Assembly (NCBI GenBank): GCA_016191845.1
Contig: JACPVF010000015.1
Coordinates: forward strand, 186,001-250,000
DNA length: 64,000 bases
Direction: 5' to 3'
From: Chloroflexota bacterium
Lineage (GTDB): Bacteria > Chloroflexota > Anaerolineae > Anaerolineales > Villigracilaceae
Shown here: positions 28,683 to 38,001 of the stretch, one piece after another
How positions within the stretch are numbered: the first letter of the stretch is position 1
How the letters are laid out: each line of letters begins with the position of its first letter
Notes under the pieces: generated by a model
What the model was told of the DNA's origin: nothing
The model's database searches: none
Seen by the model: only the letters and a program-made list of their open reading frames with translations
Program-made: the position numbers and the translations under genes

Positions 28683-31600
28683 ATGTCACTATCTTCCAAT
28701 CGACGGACAATTGGCATTCTACCCGCCTACCAAGTGTATGGGAATTTGCCCGGTTATCTGGATTACGAGGGGACCTCAATTACAGACTATTTGCTTCACC
28801 TGATGCAGGGGGCATTGGCCGCGGCGCATGATTTAGATTGCAATGTGCTGATTGGCTGCGGTATGGGCCACACCTACCAAATGGGACGACCTTTCCCGGC
28901 TTGGTACACGGGTGAAAATAACACAACCTTTGTCCCACTTGGACCATGGAATACAGATGGCTTGATAGTGATTCCACCGTTGCTGAACGATAACCGTTCC
29001 CACCAATTGGCCGAATTGCGTCGGCAGGGGTTCCCTGTTGTTTTTACCGGCACGGGTGAACCGCCGCCATTTGTAATGACCGATGCATCCACTATTGCAT
29101 TGGCAGTTCGGCATTTACGGGAACACGGACATCGTCGAATTGCATTCCTGGCGGGGTATCCTCCGACAGAAACTAGAAATGATAGTTCAGACCGTCTGAC
29201 GATGTACAAGAAAACTATTAAAGAGTGCGGTCTGGAGCTGGATGAATCGTTGATCGCCTATGGTTATCACAATGTTCCAAGTGGCAGGGCAGCCATGCAA
29301 AGTTTGCTGGCAATGCCTGCCCCAGCCACGGCGGTGATTTGCAGTGATTACAGTTCTGCTCTTGGGGCCTTACAGGCAATTCATGAAGCCAACTTGCGAA
29401 TTCCAGAAGAGATCGCCTTGATTGCTTACGATGATTTTGCCGACGCCTGGGCACAGGAGCCGCCATTAACCACCGGCCATCAAAGGAATTTTGACTTGGG
29501 GTATGAGGCTGTTAGCCTGTTGCTGGATTACATCGAAGGACGCTGCACCGGCCCGACAATACGACAATTGTCCGAACAGTTGATCCTGCGCCAGTCATGT
29601 GGATGTGAACTCACAGCGCGACTGGCCCATGCCAAAGCATCAACCCTAACGAGCGGATGGCAGGAGGCTATGGCTATGCAGGCCTCCAGCCTCATATGGG
29701 AAGCAACCTTGCGAATCAGCAAGAATGAATTGGATGAACTATGCCGTATGGTGATGCAAGGTTGGCAACAAAGCACGCAGAACTGCGCATCGCCAACCTT
29801 CCTTGGAGCCCTTGAAAAGCTGATCAACCGGTTGTGTGAAGCGGGCGAGGATCCTCAGATTATTAACTTTGTTTTTGGCATTTTGTATACCAGGTACCCA
29901 GGTGCAATTGATGAAGTGCCGCGAAAGATGCTGGAACAAGCGCAGGCCCTAACATTGATGAAGGCAAAACACTACCTGGCAAGCAGGAACTACCGGGGCA
30001 AGACCGAAGCCGATTATCTGGGCATCATGACCGCCCGCTTGCAAAATGCTCTCAATGAATTCGAAATCCTTGAAATCCTTCTAAGCCACCTGCCTGGCTT
30101 GGGCATCGAGCAGATCAGGATTGCCTACCTCGAAGCCGAAGGAGATGATCCGTTCCATTGGAGCCTGCTTTGGGAGCGTGGCGCAGACAAAACCATCTCG
30201 TTCCGGCGCATACTGACTCACAGTCTACATCCCGATCAGCTTTTCTCCGATTTTCAAGCCTGTCAGGTGGCGATCACACCCCTGTTTTCTGAAGGCCGCC
30301 AGTTGGGCTACATGCTCTTTACCGCTCGTTCCTTGCACCTCTTGGCTGTAATTACCCGGCAAGTGGCAGCTGCAATTCGCGTTTGCGAGTTATACCGCCA
30401 GGCTGTGGAAGGCAAACGTCTGGCAGACGAAGCTAACCAAATGAAGTCGCGGTTCCTTTCGATGGTTAGTCATGAGCTACGCACCCCTCTCAATCTTATT
30501 TCGGGATTGAGTGCCATGTCATTGCGTAACCATGTCGACACGGTGGCTGACCCTGCCCAACATTATGCCGATCTCCAACGCATCCACGCCAACGCTGAAC
30601 ATTTGGGGCGGCTGATCAGTGATGTTCTGGATCTGGCGACCAGTGAAGCCGGGCAGTTGCGCCTTGTCTGCGAGCCACTCGATTTGCGTGAAACGCTTAA
30701 CATGGCAGTGATTCCAGGCAAACAACTTGTTGCTGAAAAAGGCCTGGTCTGGGCCGATGACCTGGAGCATTGTTCAGCCTGGGTGATGGGTGACCATATG
30801 AGAATCTGCCAGGTGGTGCTTAATCTAATCAGTAATGCCACCAAATTCACCACCAATGGTTCAGTTTCGTTGTCGGTCACGGTGGAAGGGGAACAGGCGC
30901 GGATTCAGGTCAAGGATACCGGCATGGGTATTTTGCCAGATGAGCAGGATACTATTTTTGGCGAGTTTTCACGCAGCGAAATGGCTTACCAACGCGGGAT
31001 CGGCGGCATGGGGCTGGGGCTGGCTATCTCCCGTCATTTGGTGGAGAAAATGGGCGGGACGATTGGCATCTCATCTACTGGTATTGACGGACAAGGCTCT
31101 ACTTTTTTCTTTACCCTTCCGACCATCTCCCCACCCATACCGTCTATCATATCGGAAGTTGTTGCGCCTCGCTCGGTACTGTTCCTGACCAGTCGGGTTG
31201 AAGACAGTGAGTGGTTGACTGAGCCGTTGCGGGAACGCGGCTTTCAACTGCGCATCAGTTATTTATCCCATGAACGGGATTGGTTGGCCAGGACGCTCTC
31301 CATGCAACCGGGTGCCATCCTGCTCGACCAACGGTTGGCTCGCGAACAAGGTTGGGAGATTCTGGCTGCCTTGAAACGGCACGCTGTTACTGAAGCTTTA
31401 CCAGTATTGATCTGCGGGCGTGATACCCCAATGCAATCCAATAACTTTTTAGAGCTGGATTACTTATTCAAACCGCTCACTCCAGAACAATTGGGATGTG
31501 CCCTGGAAACACTCGGAATCAAGGCGGATAATGCCTCTATCCTAGTGGTGGACGATGAGGCTGAAACCCGGGCCTACCATCTTCGTTTGCTGCGCCAACG

Positions 31601-32252
31601 ACTCCCAGGTTGCCAGGTTTTGGAAGCCGAGGGTGGCATACGTGCATTGGAACTACTTCACCGTCAACCGGTGGATTTGGTTCTGCTCGATTTGATGATG
31701 CCCGATATGGATGGGTTTACTGTCTTGCGTGAAATGCGTTCTTCCGAAGCGACTTGTGAAATCCCTGTAATTGTGCTAACCGCCCGCACCTTGAGCAATG
31801 AGGATATGAACCGGCTCAACCAGGGAGTGACCTCTGTGTTGACCAAGGGTATTTTTAATCCTGATGAAGTTGTCCATCATGTTGAAGCGGCCCTGGCGCG
31901 CAACCATCTGCTCGGCACGTCGGCGCAGAGATTGGCGCGGCAGGCCATTGCCTATATCCAGGCACACTACGATGAGCCAATTTCCCGCAAGGAAATTGCT
32001 GCTCATCTGAGCGTGCATCCCAATTACCTGACTGCCTGCTTTCAAAACGAGATGCAGATCTCGCTTGTGCAGTATCTCAACCGTTTCCGTATCCGCAAAG
32101 CAGCAGAGATGCTCAATACAAGTAAGAATAATATAACCCAAGTGGCTTTCAAAGTTGGTTTTTTAGACAGCGCCTATTTCAGCCGCCTGTTCCAGCGTGA
32201 AATGGGTATGGCGCCAAGGGAATATATAAAGTATAAGCCAGGAACGAAGTAA
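28683..32252 (+). CDS. LacI-type sensor / histidine kinase / receiver / AraC one-protein signalling fusion
   Basis: 1189 residues. Residues 1-300 form a LacI-like sugar-binding domain without its HTH (TIGILPAYQVYGNLPGYLDY; LREHGHRRIAFLAGYPP; IPEEIALIAYDDF). A linker/GAF-like part (about 400-580) leads to HisKA with phospho-His597 in FLSMVSHELRTPL, an ATPase domain (DTGMGILPDEQD, GMGLGLAIS), a first receiver-like domain (about 830-945, ILLDQRL), a second receiver with phospho-Asp1003 in LVLLDLMMPDMDG, and a C-terminal AraC HTH (about 1085-1189). No membrane segment, so the ligand is sensed in the cytoplasm. It probably controls the following sugar genes. Weak GAAGG before the ATG. Confidence 0.87.
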   Translation: MSLSSNRRTIGILPAYQVYGNLPGYLDYEGTSITDYLLHLMQGALAAAHDLDCNVLIGCGMGHTYQMGRPFPAWYTGENNTTFVPLGPWNTDGLIVIPPLLNDNRSHQLAELRRQGFPVVFTGTGEPPPFVMTDASTIALAVRHLREHGHRRIAFLAGYPPTETRNDSSDRLTMYKKTIKECGLELDESLIAYGYHNVPSGRAAMQSLLAMPAPATAVICSDYSSALGALQAIHEANLRIPEEIALIAYDDFADAWAQEPPLTTGHQRNFDLGYEAVSLLLDYIEGRCTGPTIRQLSEQLILRQSCGCELTARLAHAKASTLTSGWQEAMAMQASSLIWEATLRISKNELDELCRMVMQGWQQSTQNCASPTFLGALEKLINRLCEAGEDPQIINFVFGILYTRYPGAIDEVPRKMLEQAQALTLMKAKHYLASRNYRGKTEADYLGIMTARLQNALNEFEILEILLSHLPGLGIEQIRIAYLEAEGDDPFHWSLLWERGADKTISFRRILTHSLHPDQLFSDFQACQVAITPLFSEGRQLGYMLFTARSLHLLAVITRQVAAAIRVCELYRQAVEGKRLADEANQMKSRFLSMVSHELRTPLNLISGLSAMSLRNHVDTVADPAQHYADLQRIHANAEHLGRLISDVLDLATSEAGQLRLVCEPLDLRETLNMAVIPGKQLVAEKGLVWADDLEHCSAWVMGDHMRICQVVLNLISNATKFTTNGSVSLSVTVEGEQARIQVKDTGMGILPDEQDTIFGEFSRSEMAYQRGIGGMGLGLAISRHLVEKMGGTIGISSTGIDGQGSTFFFTLPTISPPIPSIISEVVAPRSVLFLTSRVEDSEWLTEPLRERGFQLRISYLSHERDWLARTLSMQPGAILLDQRLAREQGWEILAALKRHAVTEALPVLICGRDTPMQSNNFLELDYLFKPLTPEQLGCALETLGIKADNASILVVDDEAETRAYHLRLLRQRLPGCQVLEAEGGIRALELLHRQPVDLVLLDLMMPDMDGFTVLREMRSSEATCEIPVIVLTARTLSNEDMNRLNQGVTSVLTKGIFNPDEVVHHVEAALARNHLLGTSAQRLARQAIAYIQAHYDEPISRKEIAAHLSVHPNYLTACFQNEMQISLVQYLNRFRIRKAAEMLNTSKNNITQVAFKVGFLDSAYFSRLFQREMGMAPREYIKYKPGTK

Positions 32253-32547
32253 GATAGTTGAAAATTTAAACACGGAAGCGGCAAATGGGGGACTTGGTGC
32301 TTTGCGTTTAATAATTACATCCCTTTTGTTCAATGACCGCTTGTTTTTTAAGCATTTCAAAATTCAATATCCTGAATCATTTTAATAGCGCCCTGTTTTC
32401 CATTGGAGAACGAACATTTGCTGCATCTGCCCGCACAGCATTTCCGTTTGTTTTGTCCAATAGAGACTTTGTTTTGTACAAGATTCAAAAGTTGTAATTC
32501 GGGATAATAAAGAAAATTTTGGTCAATCGTGCAATGTAGGAAGAGAT
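32253..32547. other. Intergenic region without a gene
   Basis: About 300 AT-rich bases between the fusion regulator and the intact DeoR gene. I see no coding region, RNA gene or strong terminator; the last part must carry the DeoR promoter. Confidence 0.5.
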
Positions 32548-32577
32548 GACTGAATTTGATTGATTTAGATTGTTAAT
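32548..32577 (+). promoter_or_regulatory. Helically phased 10-bp repeat operator before the intact DeoR gene
   Basis: Three 10-base units (gactgaattt, gattgattta, gattgttaat) immediately upstream of the DeoR start, similar in motif and period to the array at 28254-28293. Likely DeoR binding site for autoregulation. Confidence 0.55.
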
Positions 32578-32586
32578 GACAGGAAC

Positions 32587-32901
32587 GTGGAAGATATGCA
32601 ATACAACTTCATCACCAACACTGACCGTCAAATCCAACTTCTACAACTGGTTGCCCAGCGCCAGCGAATAGCTGTTTTCGATATCGTTGAGGAGTTTGCG
32701 GTTAGCGAGTCGACTGCTCGCCGTGACTTGGAAACCCTGGCCAGGCAGGGCAGGGTTCAACGTGTGCATGGTGGGGCGATTGCCATCCAGACCACCCAAC
32801 CCGAATTGCCCCTGTTGGAACGCGGCAATGAACGGGATGCTGAGAAGCGTCGTATCGGACAGGCGGCAGCAGCACTGGTGCGTGAAGGCGAGACAATTTT
32901 T
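32587..32901 (+). repeat. 315-bp direct repeat, copy 2
   Basis: 5' part of the intact DeoR gene, matching copy 1 at 28292-28606 in the same orientation. After this point the two sequences diverge completely, marking the junction. Confidence 0.88.
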
Positions 32902-33369
32902 CTGGGTTCCGGTACGACCGCCCTGGAAGTGGCCCGCGCACTGCGAGAAACCAAGGCACTGACAGTCATCACCAACTCCCTGCCAGTTTTGAATGTGCTG
33001 GCCGGTTGGGAGTGCGCCGTTGTCTGCCTGGGCGGGATTCTGCGTTCGAGCGAGCTCTCGTTCATTGGGCATATTACCGAGCAGGCTTTGGCCGAGGTCC
33101 GTGTCGATAAGGTGATCATCGGGATTCGAGCCATTAGCTTGGAAGATGGCTTGACCAACGAATACCTGCCCGAGACACTCACCGACCGGGCTATCCTGCG
33201 TGCCGGACGGGAAGTCATTGTGGTGGCTGATCATAGCAAGTTTGGACGAGTGGCTTCTGCTCGCGTTGCACCCATCGAAGATGTGCAAACCATCGTGACA
33301 GATGATGATATCCCGTCTCAGGTTCGTTCTGCTCTTGAGACCCGCGGTTTGCGGGTAATTGCAGCCTAA
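32587..33369 (+). CDS. DeoR-family sugar-metabolism repressor
   Basis: 260 residues, full length. N-terminal DeoR HTH (RIAVFDIVEEFAVSESTARR, VQRVHGGA), then the ribose-phosphate-isomerase-like sensor: IFLGSGTTALEVARAL, LTVITNSLPVLNVL, CLGGILR, IIGIRAISLEDGLTN, VIVVADHSKFGRVAS. Family members respond to sugar phosphates, and tagatose-phosphates are common effectors for AgaR/LacR relatives. Start is taken as GTG 32587; ATG 32596 is also possible. It is followed 2 bases later by the amidohydrolase gene, so it heads the sugar cluster. Confidence 0.9.
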   Translation: MEDMQYNFITNTDRQIQLLQLVAQRQRIAVFDIVEEFAVSESTARRDLETLARQGRVQRVHGGAIAIQTTQPELPLLERGNERDAEKRRIGQAAAALVREGETIFLGSGTTALEVARALRETKALTVITNSLPVLNVLAGWECAVVCLGGILRSSELSFIGHITEQALAEVRVDKVIIGIRAISLEDGLTNEYLPETLTDRAILRAGREVIVVADHSKFGRVASARVAPIEDVQTIVTDDDIPSQVRSALETRGLRVIAA

Positions 33370-33371
33370 CT

Positions 33372-34409
33372 ATGCTTCTCAAAGACTTCCGCCCTACTGC
33401 AAAGCTAGTTGCCAAGACTACCCTGGTCGACAAGCCTCGTTTTCCTGTCATTGATGCGCATAACCATCTCGGGGAAACGTTTGGTGGTGGCTGGATTAAC
33501 CGCCCTTTGAACGAGATGTTGGCCGAAATGGAAGCGGCCGGGGTTGTCGGTTACGTTGACTTGGATGGTGGCTGGGGGGAGGATATTCTGGATCTGCACC
33601 TGAGCCACCTGGCACCCGCAGCGGACAAATTCCGCGTTTTTGGTGGTGTGGATTGGGCCAAATGGCCGGAGCTCGGCGAACATTTTCCTGCTTACGCGGT
33701 TGAACGCCTGCACGCCCAAAAAGAACGCGGCGCGTTTGGCCTGAAAATCTGGAAACCCTTTGGACTACATGTCCGCGATCAGTATGGCGACTTGGTCAAA
33801 GTGGATGATCAGCGTCTTGATCCGCTCTGGCAGGCTGCCGGGGAATTGGGGATGCCGGTTCTGATCCACGTAGCTGACCCGGTGGCTTTTTTCGATCCTA
33901 TAGACGAGACCAATGAACGTTGGGAGGAAATTGGAGCTCATCCCGATTGGGCCTTCACCAGTCCGCCTTTTCCCCCTTTTCTTGAGATCCTCAATGACCT
34001 TAAAAACTTGGTAAAGCACAACCTGGCTACCACCTTTATTGGCGCGCACGTTGGCTGCTATGGGGAAAATTTGGGCTTTGTAGCCGAAATGCTTGACCAG
34101 TGTCCCAACTATTTTATCGACACCTCCGCACGGATCGGTGAACTGGGCCGCCAGCCTTATACCGCCCGTCGCTTTTTCCTAAAATATGCTGACCGCATCC
34201 TATTTGGCATCGATGCTGGGATTCGCCTGGCGGAGTATCGCTTGAATTATCGCTTTTTCGAAACCGATGATGAGTATTTCAACTACAGCCTTGGCGATGT
34301 GCCTATACAAGGCCGCTGGCATGTTTGCGGACTGTGTTTGCCGGATGAGGTGCTGAGGAAGTTTTATTACGCTAACGCAGCCAAGTTGCTGAGATTTCCG
34401 CCTGCCTGA
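33372..34409 (+). CDS. Amidohydrolase-2 family TIM-barrel metal-dependent hydrolase
   Basis: 345 residues. The metal-binding HxH stands in FPVIDAHNHLGETFGG; further family positions are VLIHVADPVAFFDP, FIGAHVGCYGENL and ILFGIDAGI. Relatives hydrolyse or decarboxylate small carboxylic substrates and sugar lactones; the substrate here is unknown. It is not of the NagA/AgaA deacetylase type, so it does not itself show GalNAc use. Starts 2 bases after the DeoR stop. Confidence 0.8.
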   Translation: MLLKDFRPTAKLVAKTTLVDKPRFPVIDAHNHLGETFGGGWINRPLNEMLAEMEAAGVVGYVDLDGGWGEDILDLHLSHLAPAADKFRVFGGVDWAKWPELGEHFPAYAVERLHAQKERGAFGLKIWKPFGLHVRDQYGDLVKVDDQRLDPLWQAAGELGMPVLIHVADPVAFFDPIDETNERWEEIGAHPDWAFTSPPFPPFLEILNDLKNLVKHNLATTFIGAHVGCYGENLGFVAEMLDQCPNYFIDTSARIGELGRQPYTARRFFLKYADRILFGIDAGIRLAEYRLNYRFFETDDEYFNYSLGDVPIQGRWHVCGLCLPDEVLRKFYYANAAKLLRFPPA

Positions 34410-34503
34410 GGTGTAACTCTCAAACCAGGATCTTAAGAAAACATTTCCATGCAGGTCTGGTCTTTGTTTTTATCTTTCAAAACTGTTAGAAAGGAGTTTC
34501 TTG

Positions 34504-35562
34504 ATGGAATTAGGTCATCACACTCACGCTGAAATTTTATCTCAATTCGCAGCTTGGGCTGAAGCGCTGGAGGTGGTCACTCAGATGCGCCCAGCTTTGG
34601 ACGCCATTTTCCATGCGGATTATGACCAAGTTGTGTTCACTGGCTGTGGTTCAACTTATTACCTTTCGCTTTCTGCTGCGGCGCTTTTTCAGGAGTTGAC
34701 CGGCAAACTGGCGCGGGCTGTTTCTGGCGGAGAATTACTGTTGAATCCCGCAATAACCGTAACGCGAGATAGTATCCCTACCGGGGAAAAACTTTCGCGC
34801 CGCAAGACATTGCTGGTGGCAGTTTCGCGCTCAGGCTCGACCACTGAAACCGTCCGCGCAGTGGAACGGTTCAAACAGCAGCAGCGCGGTCCAGTGATTG
34901 CCATCACCAATTATGGCGATCAGCCGCTGGCCGGCATGGCAGATGTAGCCCTAGTTATTGAAAAGGGCCAGGAGGAGAGTATTGCCCAAACGCGCTCATT
35001 TGCTTCGATGTTTGTTGCAGCGACGGCTCTTGCTGCGGTGGCAGCCGGGGATGGCGGATTACTCGATGCGATGGACAAACTTCCGGCGGCGGGCGAAAGA
35101 CTCTTGGCAGCATATGAGCCGCTAGCGTGCGATTTTGGCGGGAATTTAAGCCTTGATCGTTTCTATTTTCTGGGCAGCGGTATCAGGTACGGCCTGGCCT
35201 GTGAAATCAGCCTGAAGATGAAAGAGATGACCCTGACCCACAGTGAACCCTTCCACTTCATGGAGTTTCGTCATGGTCCAATGAGTATGGTTACGAAACA
35301 GGCAGTGATTGTAGGATTTTTATCGGAGAAAAATTCCAATCGTGAACAAGCTGTGCTCAACGAGATGCGGAGATTGGGCGGAAAGGTTCTGTCGCTGGCA
35401 GAGACGGAGGCGCGGGTGGTTTTTGAATCGCAGATCCCGGAAAGTGTCCGTGCGGTGCTCTATCTCCCGGTTTTGCAGATGATGGCCTTTTACCGCTCGT
35501 TGGCGAAAGGTTTGAATCCCGACCGCCCTAAGAATCTGGCGGCGGTGGTTGTTCTCGAATAA
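34504..35562 (+). CDS. agaS: SIS-domain sugar-phosphate isomerase/deaminase, AgaS-like
   Basis: 352 residues with two SIS domains, like AgaS and the isomerase half of GlmS. Motifs: VFTGCGSTYYLSLSAAALFQ, then TLLVAVSRSGSTTETVRAV, VALVIEKGQEESIAQTRSF, and in the second half FYFLGSGIRYGLACEISLKM and SEPFHFMEFRHGPMSM. AgaS deaminates and isomerises galactosamine-6-phosphate to tagatose-6-phosphate, which fits the tagatose-type genes in this cluster; FrlB-like or other amino-sugar substrates remain possible. The ATG at 34504 has AAAGGAG upstream. Confidence 0.8.
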   Translation: MELGHHTHAEILSQFAAWAEALEVVTQMRPALDAIFHADYDQVVFTGCGSTYYLSLSAAALFQELTGKLARAVSGGELLLNPAITVTRDSIPTGEKLSRRKTLLVAVSRSGSTTETVRAVERFKQQQRGPVIAITNYGDQPLAGMADVALVIEKGQEESIAQTRSFASMFVAATALAAVAAGDGGLLDAMDKLPAAGERLLAAYEPLACDFGGNLSLDRFYFLGSGIRYGLACEISLKMKEMTLTHSEPFHFMEFRHGPMSMVTKQAVIVGFLSEKNSNREQAVLNEMRRLGGKVLSLAETEARVVFESQIPESVRAVLYLPVLQMMAFYRSLAKGLNPDRPKNLAAVVVLE

Positions 35563-35653
35563 GCATTTTGCAGGAGGTGCAGTTTTCAAGAGATACCGCT
35601 CGAGACTTCCAAGTTTGTCTGTTTGCTTAAAATAAATTTAAAAGGAGAAAAAA

Positions 35654-37006
35654 ATGAAACACCTGTATCGTTTGTTTGCCATGATGATTGTGGCCTCGGT
35701 TGTTCTTGCGGCTTGTGGTACAGCTCCGGTTGCGACTCAGGCTCCATCTGTCACTGAGCCGTCTGCCGCTCCTGTAGCAACGGAACCGGCCGCCACTGCC
35801 GCCCCCACTACAGAAAAGATTGAGTTGGTCTACTGGTCAATGTGGAATGAAAAAGAGAACCAGGCTATGGCAATTCAGGAAGCCATTAAGGCGTTTGAAT
35901 CTGCCAATCCCAATATCACCATCAAAGTGACCTGGAATGGCAGGCAGAATCAGACCCTGTTACGCAACGCGATTGCTTCTGGCACGAAGGTCGACTTTAT
36001 GGATCAGGATGCCGACCAGGTGGCGGGTGGGATGGTTGCTGCTGGGCAGGGATACCCGCTCAATGATCTCATCACCCCCGATTTTGAAGACATATTTGTT
36101 CCCAGTGTGTTACACATGTTCGATGTGGATGGTAAAACCTACCTCGTCCCATATGTTTATAACACCGCCCAGTTCTTCTACTCGAAGGATGCTTTTGATA
36201 AGGCTGGCGTGACTCCTCCACAGACTTGGGATGAGCTTCTGGCTGCTTGCGACAAACTCAATGCGGTCAATATCAATCCGATTGCTGTTGAAAGTGACAT
36301 TCAAGGTTACAACGCAGTTTATTTTACCTATCTGCTTGCCCGCTTGAAGGGGCCAGGTTGGATGCGCCAAGCCGCCTATGACAAGACCGGTGAAATGTGG
36401 AAAGACCCGGCCGTTTTGCAGGCTGCCCAGATGTCGATGGACCTATGGACCAAGGGCTGCATTCCGGACGTTTCCAAGGGTTACAAGTGGCCACAAGCCC
36501 AGGAAACCGTTGCTGCTGGCGAAACCGCTATGGAGTTGGTCGGCTCATGGCTGCCCACTGAACTTGTGAAAGCCACCGGCCCCGATTTCAAATGGGGTTC
36601 CTTCAACTTCCCCGAAGTATCGGGCGGCGCTGGCAAGTCTACCGACCTGATGGCGTTTATGTTGTCATACATGATTCTAAAGGATGCCCCGCACCCGAAG
36701 GAATCCTTCGAGTTCATTAAGTTCATGCTCTCCGAAGAGAATCAAAAAGGTATGGTCACTGCTGGTTTGGTGGGCGTGCCGCGCAAGGGCGTTGCTTGGC
36801 CCGCCAATATCGCTGACTCGCAAACTGCTGCTGAAACCGCCACCGTCGTTTTTGGTGAAGGCGACGGCCTGCAGGGTGCAGACGCTGAGTTGTGGGTAAA
36901 AGTGATTCGCGACCCGTTCAATGATATGTTCGTTGGCAAATTAACCCCTGAACAATTTGTCGAAAAATTAGTTGCGGATACTGCAACTTACTGGAAGGGC
37001 AAGTAG
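35654..37006 (+). CDS. Sugar ABC transporter substrate-binding lipoprotein (cluster 1)
   Basis: Family 1 extracellular solute-binding protein of 450 residues. Lipobox VVLAACGTAP then a Pro/Thr/Ala-rich linker, then VYWSMWNEKENQAMAIQEAI. Internal TYLVPYVYNTAQFFYSKDAF and GETAMELVGSWLP match carbohydrate binders of the MalE/UgpB type. AAAGGAG precedes the start. Followed after a stem-loop by the two permease genes, with no ATPase gene, as is usual when a shared MsmK/UgpC-type ATPase is encoded elsewhere. Confidence 0.9.
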   Translation: MKHLYRLFAMMIVASVVLAACGTAPVATQAPSVTEPSAAPVATEPAATAAPTTEKIELVYWSMWNEKENQAMAIQEAIKAFESANPNITIKVTWNGRQNQTLLRNAIASGTKVDFMDQDADQVAGGMVAAGQGYPLNDLITPDFEDIFVPSVLHMFDVDGKTYLVPYVYNTAQFFYSKDAFDKAGVTPPQTWDELLAACDKLNAVNINPIAVESDIQGYNAVYFTYLLARLKGPGWMRQAAYDKTGEMWKDPAVLQAAQMSMDLWTKGCIPDVSKGYKWPQAQETVAAGETAMELVGSWLPTELVKATGPDFKWGSFNFPEVSGGAGKSTDLMAFMLSYMILKDAPHPKESFEFIKFMLSEENQKGMVTAGLVGVPRKGVAWPANIADSQTAAETATVVFGEGDGLQGADAELWVKVIRDPFNDMFVGKLTPEQFVEKLVADTATYWKGK

Positions 37007-37021
37007 CTAGTTTCAAGACAG

Positions 37022-37045
37022 GGGGGTGGGGTTTTCCTCACCCCC
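37022..37045 (+). terminator. GC-rich stem-loop between binding-protein and permease genes
   Basis: Stem of about ten pairs (GGGGGTG with CACCCCC, extended inward) around a TTTT loop, followed by TCTCAGTTTTCT. Probably a partial terminator or 3' stabiliser that keeps binding-protein expression above permease expression, as known for mal-type operons. Confidence 0.6.
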
Positions 37046-37097
37046 TCTCAGTTTTCTATCATGGCTCTAGTTGTTTTTATTAGTCAGGAGGACGCCA

Positions 37098-37991
37098 ATG
37101 AAACCTCGTGCAAGTATGATCATTTTATTCCTGATGCCTGCCGGATTATTCTACTTGGCTTTGTTTTTGCTGCCAGCAGCCTGGGCCTTTTACTACAGCG
37201 CTTTTGATTGGTCAGGATTTTCAGACGAGATGACCTTTGTTGGACTAGGTAACTTTGTAAAGTTGCTGACCACAGATCCTATTTTCTGGAGCAGTTTTGG
37301 CAACACGCTGAAGATCATTTTTGTCGGTGGTTTTTTTACATTTACCTTGGCTTTCCTGCTTGCCATGCTGCTCAATTCAGGGATCAAAGGAAAAAAGGTT
37401 TTCCGCGCTTTGATTTTTCTGCCCAATGTTATTGCGACAATTGCTTTGACTACCATGTGGTCCTTTGCTATCTTCAGCCCGCGTAGCGGAGTCCTCCCCA
37501 ATTTTCTGAAGCTAATCGGCTGGACCTCAGCTTCTAAGTTCTTGTGGATGTCGGCCGACCATGTTTTCTGGTCGATGCTGATCGCGATTGTCTGGATCAA
37601 TGTGGGCTATTTTGTGGTCTTAATCCTGGCTGGGATGGATCGCATTCCTATCGAGTTTTATGAGGCGGCCCAACTCGACGGTGCGAGCATGATCCAGCAA
37701 TTCTTTCGCATCACCCTGCCCCTGATGTGGGATGTGTTGACGGTCTCGGTGGTTTTATGGTCGATCAGCGCCATCAAGGTCTTTGAATTCCCATTCGCCT
37801 ATATGGGCGCCGGGGAAGATCCCAATCTATATACCATCGGCGTTTACCTATATATCATGGGATTTGGAAAACGCCAGCCGATCTATCAACTTGGTTATGC
37901 CACTGCAATTGGTGTGTTGATGCTTCTTCTCATTATTGTGGTGAGTATTTTTGTGCGTCGTCTGATGCAGCGTGAATCTTTACAGTATTAG
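37098..37991 (+). CDS. Sugar ABC transporter permease, MalF/UgpA type (cluster 1)
   Basis: 297 residues with six helices. The inner-membrane binding-protein-dependent signature is visible in EAAQLDGASMIQQFFRITLP, the EAA loop that contacts the ATPase. The ATG at 37098 has AGGAGG 6 bases upstream. Partner of the downstream MalG-like permease. Confidence 0.92.
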   Translation: MKPRASMIILFLMPAGLFYLALFLLPAAWAFYYSAFDWSGFSDEMTFVGLGNFVKLLTTDPIFWSSFGNTLKIIFVGGFFTFTLAFLLAMLLNSGIKGKKVFRALIFLPNVIATIALTTMWSFAIFSPRSGVLPNFLKLIGWTSASKFLWMSADHVFWSMLIAIVWINVGYFVVLILAGMDRIPIEFYEAAQLDGASMIQQFFRITLPLMWDVLTVSVVLWSISAIKVFEFPFAYMGAGEDPNLYTIGVYLYIMGFGKRQPIYQLGYATAIGVLMLLLIIVVSIFVRRLMQRESLQY

Positions 37992-38001
37992 GAGAGCAAC
38001 C

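Noticed and set aside
33372-34409. NagA/AgaA amino-sugar deacetylase
   Set aside because: Motifs fit the amidohydrolase-2 group, not the NagA group, so GalNAc deacetylation cannot be claimed.
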